Shown: one piece after another, positions 44,681-55,030 of the stretch | Layout: every line of letters begins with the position of its first letter | Position numbering within the stretch: position 1 is the first letter of the stretch | Notes under the pieces: generated by a model | Database searches by the model: none | What the model was told of the DNA's origin: nothing | The model's input: the letters and a program-made list of their open reading frames with translations, nothing else | Program-made: the position numbers and the translations under genes | Assembly (NCBI GenBank): GCA_024278975.1 | Contig: JAJRSD010000015.1 | Location: forward strand, 1-64,000 | From: Bacteroidota bacterium | GTDB taxonomy: Bacteria; Bacteroidota; Bacteroidia; Bacteroidales; Prolixibacteraceae | Direction: 5' to 3' | Length of the DNA stretch: 64,000 nucleotides

Positions 44681-47600
44681 ATGAAAATCAAGACAATAAC
44701 TCTTTTACTGTTCATATACTCATCAGCAATTTTTTCGCAGGAAGTAGATATTCTAAAAAGCTATAACGGCGATTTTGAGGGAGGAATAACATACTGGCGT
44801 TTTTTCGAAGTTCCAAATAATATTGGAAGTGCATGGGAGATAACTGATGATGCAATAAGTGGTAACAATGCAATGAAATTAACGTTTGTTGCTGCCACCT
44901 CTTCTGTTGCCGACAGAGGGTTCGACAACTGGGATGCAGATGTAGCTGTTGTTGCAGGTACCGAATACACGGTAAAAGCATATCTAAAAAGTAATCAGGC
45001 ATCTGGTTTAAAAGTAAATATGCTATTCGGATTTTTTACTGACTCAAGAGCGCCAATACAACCTCAGAGTGGTGTAGATTGTGCGCTTACCGATAATTAT
45101 AGCGAATATGAACTTACAGCTACTGCTCCTGAAAATGCTGCTTCCTGCTGGATTGCATTTCGTTTGTATAACGAAGCGAACGAGCGTGTGGCGGGTACGG
45201 TTTATCTCGACAGTATTCGTATTATGGGTCCTTCGAACGAGTTGGCACCACGCGTTAGGGCAACCACGTTACCAAGTAACGATGTTCCAATTGCCAGTGT
45301 TGATGTTACAGAAGATCCGTACTTAGCTAAAAATGACGGTTCGGAAGATGCAACTTTGGCTTTCCAGGATGCCATTAACAGAGCTTCAATTGCAGGGGGA
45401 GCTGTGGTGTTTGTGCCGGCCGGTACTTATCGTTTCGACGGCAATTTAAACATTCCGGAAGGTGTAACTTTACGTGGCGAGTGGGCAAACCCCGACAGTG
45501 TTGGCAGTGTAACCGGAACTGTTTTGATGCCCTATTCAGGGAAAGGATTCAACGAAGGAACACCATTTGTTTCTATTCAGCGGGGAGCCGGAATCCGAAA
45601 CCTGTCGATTTGGTATCCCGAACAAAATGCTGCGTCAATTAGTCCGTATCCATGGACTGTTCATTGTCATCCCGACGGTGATGCCGGAAAAGGAGATAAT
45701 ACATCTGTTATTAATGTTACACTTGTTAACGCTTATAATGGAATTAAAATTGGACCCAACTGGAACGAGCTGCACTACATTCGTAATGTGTTTGGCACTC
45801 CGCTAAATCAGGGAATCTGGTTGTCGCAAACAACCGATATCGGAAGAATAATGAATGTTCGTTTCGAGCCAAAATACTGGAGCAAATCGGGTCTGACGGA
45901 TGCACCTTCAGAAAGTGCTATTTTGGAGTGGATGCAAAATAATCCAACCACCGGAATTGTAATGGGGCGTTCAGACTGGGAATATATTTACGATGTTTCG
46001 CTGATCGGTTATCAGACCGGAGTGAAGATTATTAAATACACCGACATGGGGCCCAACGGTGTGATCTACGGATTAAATATCGATAAAAGTAAGATTGGAA
46101 TTGATTTGGTAAATCTGAATCCAATTGGCTGGGCAATAACAAATGCGACAATAAAAGTGGAAGGTAAGAATTCAGTTTGTGTTCGGGCAGGTAATAGCTT
46201 TAATTCTATTGTTCAGTTCAATAGTTGTAAATTTGGAGGAGACCCGAGATATGCAGTTCAGTTTTTAAACTCCTCAACAGGAAGACTCTCTTTTCAGAAT
46301 TGTACTTTCGAGAATTGGGGACAAACAAAAGATATCCCGGCAATAATATGTAATAGAGGTTCCGTATCGCTTATTGATAATACTTTTAATCTTGATAAAC
46401 TTCACCTCTATCTGAGTGAAAATGTGACGAATGCACAGGTACTTGATAACTCATCTCCCAACGGATTAATAATAAGTAATAAAAGTAAAGGTAATGTACT
46501 TATTTCGCATGAACCTTTAAGTTCTGTAAAGCAAAATATTCCGGTGCATCCTTATGCTGAAATTCCCCGGCCGGCTACCAACGATCTGTTTAGTGTTATC
46601 GATTTTGGTGCAATCCCCGACGGGTTTACCGATAATACCAACGCTTTTCAGGCTGCTTTAGATTCAGCAAGCCGAAATGGAGGTGGTACAGTTTATATTC
46701 CGGCGGGTATGTTTAAAATAGCAAGTCATATTGTAATTCCATCGGGTGTCGAACTTCGGGGAATTTGGGATGTGCCACATCATACAACTTCCAAAGGAAG
46801 TGTGTTGTTTGCTACTGAAGGAAAAAACAGTGAGAATGGGACTCCTTTTATTTCGATGGAACCTGGGTCGGGAGTTAACGGATTCACTGTTTGGTATCCT
46901 GAACAAAATACCGTTGATTTTTTCCCATATCCGTGGAGCATACAAACTCTCGGCGAAAACTGCTGGATAAATAATATTGTGCTTGCAAACAGTTATCAGG
47001 GAGTCGACCTTGCATCGTACCCAAGTGCGGGGCACGTTGTCAGCTATCTTGCAGGAGCATCTTTAAAAACCGGCATATCAGTTGATAAAAATACCGGTGA
47101 TGGCTGGATAGAAAATGTTCAGTATAATCCTCATTATTGGGCGCGAAGCACGGGTTACCCGCAGCCTCCGTCGCTCGATTTTGGAGCTTTAATTGCGTAT
47201 CAGCAGGCGCATCTTGATGCTTTTAAAGTTGCATCGGCAACACACGAACATATTTTAGGCACATTTGTTTTCGCTGCCCGGCGGGGGGTGTATCTTGCAG
47301 CCGACGATGGCAATTCTGTTATCGACGTCATTCAACACGGAACAGATGCAGGTAGCGACGGAATATATCTCGATAGTAAAACCGGTTCGGAAATAAATTT
47401 TATAAACACGCAATTGGTTCTGCTTGGCTCTCAGCAAAACGGAATTATTACGTCGTCTTCAGAATTTGGAGGTGATGCCTCTTTTTTCAATTCCATTTCA
47501 TGGGGTGGCCCCGGTCCGACGTCAAACATTGATGGCAATGGAAATATTCTTATTCAGCAGATGCATACACGCAACGGACTTTTTAAACTTAAAAGTGGTA

Positions 47601-48610
47601 GTGCCAGATTTGAAAATATAACGTTATCTTCATCACTTAGTCCTCAATATAAGATTGAATCGGATAACTGTGAAGTGAAAATTTTTGGTAGTTATTCAGG
47701 AAATGGCTTTAAAATACTGAATATGAATACCGATAAAAGTGAGGTTGAAACAGACTACTATTACTATTACAAATCGGAGGTAACAGATTTTATCTCGACA
47801 GGATGGGAAAGCAACGAAACAGAAAATACCTGGGATGATATTTTTTACGGGTATAAAAATAGTGAAATAACCGACAATAAAACGTTTCAGTGTAAGGCGA
47901 TTCTTACGGATGAAGCATACTCAGGAAGTAGTGCGTTAAAAGTTACTGCCGAGAGCATTGAAGGAAGAACACCTATGTTTAAAATATTCAATTTTAAAAT
48001 TCCAGTATTCGGCGAATCTTATTTTTCGTATTGGATAAATCCGCAGGATGAACCGGGGAGAACCGGGCACATTGATTTGCTGTTTACCGATGGCACACGG
48101 TTGACTGAACTCGATGCAGTTGCCGACGACGGTTTGGCATTAGATGCACCGCGCGGAACAGTTGGCGAATGGACAAAGGTAACTTGCCCTTTTGGGAAAT
48201 ATGCTGAAGGGAAAAAGATTCAGTCGGTATTGGTTGGAACAGAATCAGACAGCGACGAACAATACAGTTTTTTGGTTGATGACTTAAAAGTTGTGGGCGT
48301 GGTAACAGCGAGCGAAATTATTACCGATTCAAGACTTTCGCTTAATCAGAATTATCCCAATCCGTTTAGCGAGCAAACTACCATCTCTTTTCAGCTAAAT
48401 AATAGTGGAGTTGTAACTCTGTCGATATACAATTTATCGGGCGAAAAAGTGTCGCAAATTGAAGCCGGGAAATATATGAATGCGGGGCAATATAAAGTTA
48501 AATGGATCCCCGGAGATAAAGAACCGGGAGCTTACTTTTATAAATTGGAATTTACTACTGACTCGGAGAATAAAACAGTTCTAACTAAAAAGATGATTCT
48601 AACTAAATAA
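44681..48610 (+). CDS. Giant T9SS twin beta-helix protein (copy 2, tandem paralogue)
   Basis: A 1309-residue paralogue of the preceding protein with the same order of modules: signal, NYNGDFE-type binding module, two beta helices (YLAKNDGSEDAT first, FGAIPDGFTDNT second), beta sandwich and T9SS tail (LNQNYPNPFSEQ). Identity is high across the whole length, including the FEVPNNIG and NPIGWAITN blocks, showing a tandem duplication. The differences are spread evenly, so the copies have had time to diverge and may differ in linkage or substituent. No lipobox. The following 208 bases to the phosphoesterase contain no clear promoter or relic. Confidence 0.85.
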   Translation: MKIKTITLLLFIYSSAIFSQEVDILKSYNGDFEGGITYWRFFEVPNNIGSAWEITDDAISGNNAMKLTFVAATSSVADRGFDNWDADVAVVAGTEYTVKAYLKSNQASGLKVNMLFGFFTDSRAPIQPQSGVDCALTDNYSEYELTATAPENAASCWIAFRLYNEANERVAGTVYLDSIRIMGPSNELAPRVRATTLPSNDVPIASVDVTEDPYLAKNDGSEDATLAFQDAINRASIAGGAVVFVPAGTYRFDGNLNIPEGVTLRGEWANPDSVGSVTGTVLMPYSGKGFNEGTPFVSIQRGAGIRNLSIWYPEQNAASISPYPWTVHCHPDGDAGKGDNTSVINVTLVNAYNGIKIGPNWNELHYIRNVFGTPLNQGIWLSQTTDIGRIMNVRFEPKYWSKSGLTDAPSESAILEWMQNNPTTGIVMGRSDWEYIYDVSLIGYQTGVKIIKYTDMGPNGVIYGLNIDKSKIGIDLVNLNPIGWAITNATIKVEGKNSVCVRAGNSFNSIVQFNSCKFGGDPRYAVQFLNSSTGRLSFQNCTFENWGQTKDIPAIICNRGSVSLIDNTFNLDKLHLYLSENVTNAQVLDNSSPNGLIISNKSKGNVLISHEPLSSVKQNIPVHPYAEIPRPATNDLFSVIDFGAIPDGFTDNTNAFQAALDSASRNGGGTVYIPAGMFKIASHIVIPSGVELRGIWDVPHHTTSKGSVLFATEGKNSENGTPFISMEPGSGVNGFTVWYPEQNTVDFFPYPWSIQTLGENCWINNIVLANSYQGVDLASYPSAGHVVSYLAGASLKTGISVDKNTGDGWIENVQYNPHYWARSTGYPQPPSLDFGALIAYQQAHLDAFKVASATHEHILGTFVFAARRGVYLAADDGNSVIDVIQHGTDAGSDGIYLDSKTGSEINFINTQLVLLGSQQNGIITSSSEFGGDASFFNSISWGGPGPTSNIDGNGNILIQQMHTRNGLFKLKSGSARFENITLSSSLSPQYKIESDNCEVKIFGSYSGNGFKILNMNTDKSEVETDYYYYYKSEVTDFISTGWESNETENTWDDIFYGYKNSEITDNKTFQCKAILTDEAYSGSSALKVTAESIEGRTPMFKIFNFKIPVFGESYFSYWINPQDEPGRTGHIDLLFTDGTRLTELDAVADDGLALDAPRGTVGEWTKVTCPFGKYAEGKKIQSVLVGTESDSDEQYSFLVDDLKVVGVVTASEIITDSRLSLNQNYPNPFSEQTTISFQLNNSGVVTLSIYNLSGEKVSQIEAGKYMNAGQYKVKWIPGDKEPGAYFYKLEFTTDSENKTVLTKKMILTK

Positions 48611-48818
48611 CTTATAAAACTAAATTTATAATACCGATAATTATATTCTGAAGCACAAGACGAATAGCACAAAAATGCGAGAATGAAAAACACAGCTAAT
48701 TGATATTTTATTTATAACATCATAAAAACACAACTGTAATAATTTAAAGAGGAGATTAAGTGTAAATTAATCAGGTTGAGAATTAATCAGTTTAATTGAG
48801 GCAATAAAAAAGAGAATT

Positions 48819-50918
48819 ATGATTAGACGCGAGTTTATTAAACAAACAACAGTTATGACTGCGGGAATAGCAATGAAGCCTAATCTTCTGGCAGCAAATA
48901 ACAATGATAGTTTAAAAGGATTTATTGTTTCTGATGCACATTTTGGATGGGCACATACTATGCAACCATCGCCTGAAAAACAAACGAAGGCAATAAAAAA
49001 TATAATGAACAGATTCCCTGATTTGGATATGTTTATTGACACCGGCGATGCTCACCACAACGACCATCATAACAATGAGAACCCGTATAAAGCACGAAAA
49101 AATTGGGTGGATATCATTCAGGGAGGATGTGGGCAGCTTCCTTTTTATTACGTGATTGGAAATCATGAATTGCGGTCGAATGAAGATGCCGACCCGGAAA
49201 TGAGAAGTAACATAATGGGCAGTACCACTTGCCGACCTTATTATAGTTTTGATATACAGGGAATTCATTTTATCTCGTTTCCTGAGCTAATTAGAGCAAT
49301 TTATATTACCGAAGAAGAATGGGATTGGCTTGACTTAGATCTTTCTCTTAATCGCGATAAAACAATAATTATGCTATCTCATAATAATATTATTGGTACT
49401 ACATCCGGAAACGAACCGGGCTACCGTGGTATAATGGATAGTGAAAGAATGCTTGAACTTTTCAAAAAAAATCCAAATATAATCTCTTGGATGCATGGTC
49501 ATAATCACAATTATGAGATTGTAAAAGAGCAAAATATGTTATTTGTTTCAAATGGTCGGATTGGCGGTTTCGATCCAAGTGGCGGTAAACATGGAATTGG
49601 TGGAATCTATTTTGAAATATCTACAGATGAAATATTGGTTAAATGTTATTCGGCAGAAAAAGATCGTTTTCTCGACGAATTTAACACCTCTCTGAGTCAG
49701 GATTTAAAGGTGAAAACCAGTTATAATAAAGAGGGCAGTTATGCATACAGTTATGGTGTTGGTGGAGCAACAAACGGGGAGCATATTCCGGCATATCATC
49801 ATCATACCGGAGAAAACACAAATACAGAATTGTTTCTTACAGGTTGTACTCACGCGGTAATAAATGACGACCCCGAAATGACAAAATATACTGAAAGAGA
49901 AGCTTATCATGGATTAGATAAAATACTTCTTGCCGGAAAAGTAAACCATGGAAACGATGGCTATGAATATCTAAATCCGGGAATACGTTTAAAGGCAAAT
50001 GATAATTGGTGGACAACGTTAACCATGCCAAGTGATAGCTATGACAAATATTCGTATTACCGCTGCCCCGTTGGGAAAAAATATAAAATAAGTATCGATT
50101 TGGATGTTAAAGGAGAGGGAACTCAAAGATTATGGCTTCGTCTTCATGTATATGATATTAATGGTCAAAAACTTCGGATTGTCCAGTCTGACGAAATAAT
50201 GCTTGGAAAAGGGAAACAAAAACTGGAACGTATAATTAATGTCCCGGAGATTAAGACCTTTGAAACGATATACAACAATTCTGAAAGCGATAAACTTGTT
50301 AACATCGCAATAGAAGCTTCGTTTACAGGAATGAATACTGATGTTGATATTTTTGCGTTAAAAATGGAACAGCAAAATAACAATCAAAAAACTGTAGATA
50401 CAGGAGTTGTTATTGATGGAAAAGAATATCGTGTTGATGGATTACTGAATAAAGGGGAGATTGTACAACTACCTATTGACCGGTTGGAAAAACCACGAAG
50501 TGTAAATGAAATAATTGCAGGCGGTAATAAACGGGTAACTTATCTAGTAAGACACTCAGGTTTAATATGGCAGGTTAGGAATGCTACAGTTGCATACACA
50601 AAAGATTATATGGAAATTAACAAGATCAGAAATTATATTTCTGACAAAATGGAAATTATAATTGCACCCTTGCAAAAGATTAACGAACCCTACCTGCAAA
50701 GAATAAGAAAGGCTGAACAAATTCAATTCAAACCATTCAACCCTTCAACCCAGAGCATGGCAGTTAAAGTTGATAAAGTATATCCGGAAGCTGAGATTGA
50801 AGTGTTTTCTCAAATAGAGCCGAAGCAGGTTAAAGGAATTGAAAAGTGGAAATATGAAAATAATATACTTCTGGTAAGATTAGATAAACCGAGTAATGTT
50901 CAGATTAAATTTGACTAA
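48819..50918 (+). CDS. Calcineurin-like metallophosphoesterase with C-terminal beta domains
   Basis: A 699-residue protein starting MIRREFIKQT, a twin-arginine-like export signal. The metallophosphoesterase core is complete: SDAHFG (Asp39, His41), DTGDAHHND, GNHE (Asn115, His116), LSHNN, and GHNHNY (His228, His230). Residues about 300-699 are beta-rich modules not recognised as a known binding family. It hydrolyses phosphomono- or diesters. Paired with the Gln-type GH92 in the same locus, a role in removing phosphate from a phosphorylated glycan is attractive but inferred. It is the only plainly phosphatase-like gene in the window. Confidence 0.87.
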   Translation: MIRREFIKQTTVMTAGIAMKPNLLAANNNDSLKGFIVSDAHFGWAHTMQPSPEKQTKAIKNIMNRFPDLDMFIDTGDAHHNDHHNNENPYKARKNWVDIIQGGCGQLPFYYVIGNHELRSNEDADPEMRSNIMGSTTCRPYYSFDIQGIHFISFPELIRAIYITEEEWDWLDLDLSLNRDKTIIMLSHNNIIGTTSGNEPGYRGIMDSERMLELFKKNPNIISWMHGHNHNYEIVKEQNMLFVSNGRIGGFDPSGGKHGIGGIYFEISTDEILVKCYSAEKDRFLDEFNTSLSQDLKVKTSYNKEGSYAYSYGVGGATNGEHIPAYHHHTGENTNTELFLTGCTHAVINDDPEMTKYTEREAYHGLDKILLAGKVNHGNDGYEYLNPGIRLKANDNWWTTLTMPSDSYDKYSYYRCPVGKKYKISIDLDVKGEGTQRLWLRLHVYDINGQKLRIVQSDEIMLGKGKQKLERIINVPEIKTFETIYNNSESDKLVNIAIEASFTGMNTDVDIFALKMEQQNNNQKTVDTGVVIDGKEYRVDGLLNKGEIVQLPIDRLEKPRSVNEIIAGGNKRVTYLVRHSGLIWQVRNATVAYTKDYMEINKIRNYISDKMEIIIAPLQKINEPYLQRIRKAEQIQFKPFNPSTQSMAVKVDKVYPEAEIEVFSQIEPKQVKGIEKWKYENNILLVRLDKPSNVQIKFD

Positions 50919-50964
50919 TTATTTTAAAGAGTTGTGTAGTTAGTAAAGTTTAAATATTTTTATT

Positions 50965-53841
50965 ATGAAAAATCTAAAGAATAATGTTAAAATGCAAGAA
51001 TGGAAATTACAGTTAGTAGGCTTTTTATTCATTATTGTAGGTGGTTTTATTTCCTGTACTCAAAGTACTGTTAATAATGCGGGTACTGATAACGCAAAAA
51101 GCATTAACGCCGATGTTATTGTAACTAATCGTTCAACTCTCGATTTCCCTGTTGGTAGTTGTGGTGGTTTTACCAGTACCGGTGTTAGGTGGACAGCCCC
51201 TGAAAATATGGTTGTGAATATAACAGGTGGAGCGTGGCGAGCAAGAGCTGGCAGGCAAGGGCTTATTTTTTCGATGTGGGTTAAGAATGAACCTGTAATT
51301 AAAAATATTCTTATTTATGGAACATCAAAAAGCACATATACATTTAGCCGAATGATAGCTGATCAAAAATCGGGAATAACCGGAGAGTACGATTTTGTTG
51401 AGCTGGTTAGCCAACAAGGTCAGGATGAAACTTTTTTAAAGGATATTTCTTTTGAAAAAGGTGATGAAGTATATATAAAAGTTGAAGGCGGTAATTTCGT
51501 AGGGTTGAACCTGTCAATTGGGAAATATGATTTATCAAAAGATTTTAATATCGCAAATAACCCAAATGGGGCATGGGCTTATGGTGCTGTAGAAGTTGAC
51601 AATGCAGGTATCCCAAAGTTATTGCTGTTCGATTCTAAATCGTATGATTATGATATTAGTATTTTACCAAAGGGGCAACCTGCATGGACTAGCACAACAC
51701 TATCAGGTAGAGCATCATTAATGAAATTAGATGGAGTAATTCCGGTTACCCCTGAAATTAGATATGATAATGGTTCGAACATATATGTTGAGGCTCTTGT
51801 AAATGGCGAATGGGAAGGATTATATTGGTCTGCAGATCACCACATTAAATATGAATGGGAATATTGGACTCCGTTGGACTCTTTTGAAAATAATTCTTTT
51901 GAACTGGTAATTAACGACCAGTTACTCTCAGAAAATTGGACAGTAGTAAGCCATGGTGAAATTGATTCTGATAAGATAGGAAAACACTATATGGTTGAAT
52001 TGTTGAACAATAAAATGCCTGTTAATGTTAAAGTCCACACGTTACTCGATGGTACGCCAATTTTACAACGTTGGCTTGAGATAACCAATTTGTCAGATAA
52101 ATCTATTGCTATCAACTCTATATATCCATGGGTAGCAAAAATGATGGCTCGTGCCGATTATAGAGAAGAATATGCTGGTAATATTGAGCATGCATTTCGA
52201 TTAGGGAATTTTACAAAAAAAGAGCATCTGCATGAGGGGTGGTTCGAGTGGAGAACTTTAACTGAAGGCATAACCGAAATTGGTTGCCAAGAGGGTTCAT
52301 GTTTTGACGATCCGTTCTTTATTATCCGCAACGAAATTAGAGGGCAATATTTAATTGGTGCATTGGCATGGCCAACTAACTGGCACATGGAACTTGAGTG
52401 TAACGAAGATTTCGTTTATATGGCGCGTTTAGCCGATGTGTTGTCTTTTAAAATAGGACCACAATCAGACACTCCTCTTTATGTTTTAGCTCCCAACGAA
52501 TCAACTAAATCCCCAGCCGTTCACATGGGTTACGTTTCCGGCAATTTAGACGATGCGGTAAATGCAATGCACGAACATGTTCGTCGGTCTGTAATTCCTT
52601 CACGAAATACTGATATGGCTCATTTAATTCAGTTTTCAATTCCCGGCGATCAGGGTTATTCGTCATCTGATTTTGGCGATCCCAGTAATTTTACTGAAGA
52701 CGAAGTAAAAAAACGTGTTGATATGGCCGCTGCTATAGGTGTTGAATTGTTTACTGTTGATGCTCGTTGGTGGGATTTTCATGGAGATTGGACTCCTTCT
52801 AAAACACGTTTCCCTAATGGAATTAAGCCAATTGCCGACTATGTGCATTCAAAAGGTATGCTGTTTGGTTTATATGCCGAAATTGAGCGTGCCGGAGTAG
52901 GGTGTAAAATACTTAATGAGTATCCTGAGTGGCAGGGACCGGGTGATGCTCTTAAAATTAATGACCCGGAAGTAGCAGAATATGTCGAGAAAGAGTGGAG
53001 AAGAATTATAGAGGAATATGATATTGATCTGTTCAGGCTTGATTTTAATGCATTTGGTACAAAGCAGGGTGCACAAACAGAAAGAGATGGTTTTACCGAG
53101 AATAATTATTGGAGATATTATGAAAACTTCTTTGCCATAGTTGAACGTCTGCGTAAAGATTATCCGAATGTAATTTTTCAACAATGTGCTATTGGAGGTG
53201 GACGAAACGACTATGCTACTGTAAGCCGGTTTGATGAATCTTATTTAACAGATGGGTTGCGTATTCCCCGACTATTTCAGGTTTATAGTGGTCAATCACT
53301 CGCACTCCCACCCGAAATATTTGTTACACTAATTGGTGCCGATGGATGTTATAGTGTAGGCACTTCAGAAGATTTAAACACATATTTTAGAGCAACATTT
53401 ACATTAGGCACTCCTTTTATTTTTGAAGGAATGACTGCTAAAAGTTTGGGTGAAATGAACTCTGCTGTTAAAGAGGGATTTTTAAAATATGGAAAAATTT
53501 ATAAAGAATTTATCCGTCCTATATTGCCTACATGTAAAACTTATCATCATGCACCAGTTGACAGACTGAATGGAGTAAACACAAATCCATGGTTTGCAAT
53601 GGAATACACTAATCCGACTGGTACTAAAGGTTGGGCAACAATAGCTAAAATTGGTGGTGCTGATAGCGATGAGTATATTTTTAAACCTCGTGGTTTAGAT
53701 CAAAGTAAAACTTATATATTAACAATCGATAGTTCTGGCATGAAAATTGAAATTGACGGCTTTTCTTTGGTTCACAATGGGATTTTGGTTCGTTTAGATG
53801 CCATTGGTCATTCTGAATTGTTAATGTTTGAAGCTAAATAA
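50965..53841 (+). CDS. GH36/clan GH-D lipoprotein, alpha-galactosidase-like, with N-terminal binding domain
   Basis: A 958-residue lipoprotein (GGFISC) with a jacalin/C2-like beta domain (about 55-195; LDFPVGSCGGFT, ITGGAWRARAGRQ), then a GH36-type supersandwich and barrel. LFRLDFNAFG gives nucleophile Asp693; RFDESYLTDG is the likely acid/base block. The C-terminal part ends with a beta domain. Clan GH-D enzymes hydrolyse alpha-galactosides or alpha-N-acetylgalactosaminides with retention. It is longer than typical GH36 because of the N-terminal domain. It probably supplies galactose to the GalM and permease genes at the end of the window. Confidence 0.83.
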   Translation: MKNLKNNVKMQEWKLQLVGFLFIIVGGFISCTQSTVNNAGTDNAKSINADVIVTNRSTLDFPVGSCGGFTSTGVRWTAPENMVVNITGGAWRARAGRQGLIFSMWVKNEPVIKNILIYGTSKSTYTFSRMIADQKSGITGEYDFVELVSQQGQDETFLKDISFEKGDEVYIKVEGGNFVGLNLSIGKYDLSKDFNIANNPNGAWAYGAVEVDNAGIPKLLLFDSKSYDYDISILPKGQPAWTSTTLSGRASLMKLDGVIPVTPEIRYDNGSNIYVEALVNGEWEGLYWSADHHIKYEWEYWTPLDSFENNSFELVINDQLLSENWTVVSHGEIDSDKIGKHYMVELLNNKMPVNVKVHTLLDGTPILQRWLEITNLSDKSIAINSIYPWVAKMMARADYREEYAGNIEHAFRLGNFTKKEHLHEGWFEWRTLTEGITEIGCQEGSCFDDPFFIIRNEIRGQYLIGALAWPTNWHMELECNEDFVYMARLADVLSFKIGPQSDTPLYVLAPNESTKSPAVHMGYVSGNLDDAVNAMHEHVRRSVIPSRNTDMAHLIQFSIPGDQGYSSSDFGDPSNFTEDEVKKRVDMAAAIGVELFTVDARWWDFHGDWTPSKTRFPNGIKPIADYVHSKGMLFGLYAEIERAGVGCKILNEYPEWQGPGDALKINDPEVAEYVEKEWRRIIEEYDIDLFRLDFNAFGTKQGAQTERDGFTENNYWRYYENFFAIVERLRKDYPNVIFQQCAIGGGRNDYATVSRFDESYLTDGLRIPRLFQVYSGQSLALPPEIFVTLIGADGCYSVGTSEDLNTYFRATFTLGTPFIFEGMTAKSLGEMNSAVKEGFLKYGKIYKEFIRPILPTCKTYHHAPVDRLNGVNTNPWFAMEYTNPTGTKGWATIAKIGGADSDEYIFKPRGLDQSKTYILTIDSSGMKIEIDGFSLVHNGILVRLDAIGHSELLMFEAK

Positions 53842-53844
53842 AAA

Positions 53845-55023
53845 ATGATGAAAAGAAATCTCATTAAAATGGTTGGTGCTGTATGTATAATGCTATTTGC
53901 GTATGGATCACAATCATGTAACTCTGAAGAGGAGGATTCAATTGAGAATCCAATTGAAGACCCAAGCACAGGAAAGAATTCAGAAATAATAGGTTCATCA
54001 CATGTAATACCGAGGTATTATTTTGGTGAAGAAGATTGTCTTAATCAAGGTGCAGATGTACTTTTAGATATGGGATCAAAAGTTATTAAAATTTGGTATT
54101 ATAATGGTGGTGAAACACCAGATATCATGTATCCGTGGAATTCAAATTGGACTACAGGAGCTACATCACTTCTTGATGGTTTAAACAACTCACATTACAC
54201 CGAGTTATTTGAAAAACCATTTAAAACATTTGTGCTGAATGTTGCCTCCTTTGTAAGTAGCAATGCATATTACTGGAAAGACCATCTCAGTCAGTCGCAA
54301 ATTGAACAGGAAGAAGCAGAGTTTTATGAATTTACAAAAGCGCTGCTGAAAAAGTATGAAGGAACGGGTAAAATTTTTATACTACAACATCACGAAGGCG
54401 ATTGGCACGTTCGTGGACATACCGATGCCGAAATAGATCCGGAGCCTGAAGCGCTTGAAAGAATGGTTGAATGGCTAAATGCGCGTCAGCGAGGTGTTAC
54501 CAAAGCACGGAAAGAGATTAATGCCAAGGATGTATTTGTTTATCACGCTGCGGAAATCAATGTTGTTGTAAAATCGATGCAGGGTAATCCAAATATGGTA
54601 AACAAAGTGTTACCTTTTACAAATCTCGATCTTGTTTCGTATTCATGTTATGATGCATGTTTGGCGGCTGCCGATAATAGAAATTCAATTCTGCTTAAAT
54701 CTGCCATCGATTATATTAAACGACAGATGCCGGATAGCGAAGCATTTGGGGATAACAATGTTTATATTGGAGAATATGGTGTCCCTGAAAACAATTATAC
54801 TTCGGCACAAATTAAATCTGTTATGGAAAATACGGTTGAATCCGGGCTTGAAAAGAAGTGCCCATATATCATCTATTGGCAATTATATTGTAATGAGTTA
54901 ATAAATCCGGACACCAACCTGCCCGTGACTTCCAACGATGATGTGAGAGGTTTTTGGTTGATAAAACCCGATGGAACTAAATCGTGGCATTATAACTATC
55001 TGAAAGAAATGTGCAAAAAATAA
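53845..55023 (+). CDS. Lipoprotein with TIM-barrel glycosidase-like domain, family unassigned (second)
   Basis: A 392-residue lipoprotein (SQSC) with an acidic linker, then a TIM-barrel-like domain. Candidate catalytic residues are Glu184 in LQHHEGDWHVRG and Glu310 in VYIGEYGVPE, the second typical of clan GH-A nucleophiles at the end of beta-7 (IGEYG). The block VVKSMQGNP and the Trp-rich end (IIYWQLYCNE) fit a GH5/GH39-like enzyme, but I cannot name the family. It differs from the orphan barrel at 3344. It starts three bases after the GH36 stop. Confidence 0.72.
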   Translation: MMKRNLIKMVGAVCIMLFAYGSQSCNSEEEDSIENPIEDPSTGKNSEIIGSSHVIPRYYFGEEDCLNQGADVLLDMGSKVIKIWYYNGGETPDIMYPWNSNWTTGATSLLDGLNNSHYTELFEKPFKTFVLNVASFVSSNAYYWKDHLSQSQIEQEEAEFYEFTKALLKKYEGTGKIFILQHHEGDWHVRGHTDAEIDPEPEALERMVEWLNARQRGVTKARKEINAKDVFVYHAAEINVVVKSMQGNPNMVNKVLPFTNLDLVSYSCYDACLAAADNRNSILLKSAIDYIKRQMPDSEAFGDNNVYIGEYGVPENNYTSAQIKSVMENTVESGLEKKCPYIIYWQLYCNELINPDTNLPVTSNDDVRGFWLIKPDGTKSWHYNYLKEMCKK

Positions 55024-55030
55024 TAAAAAA

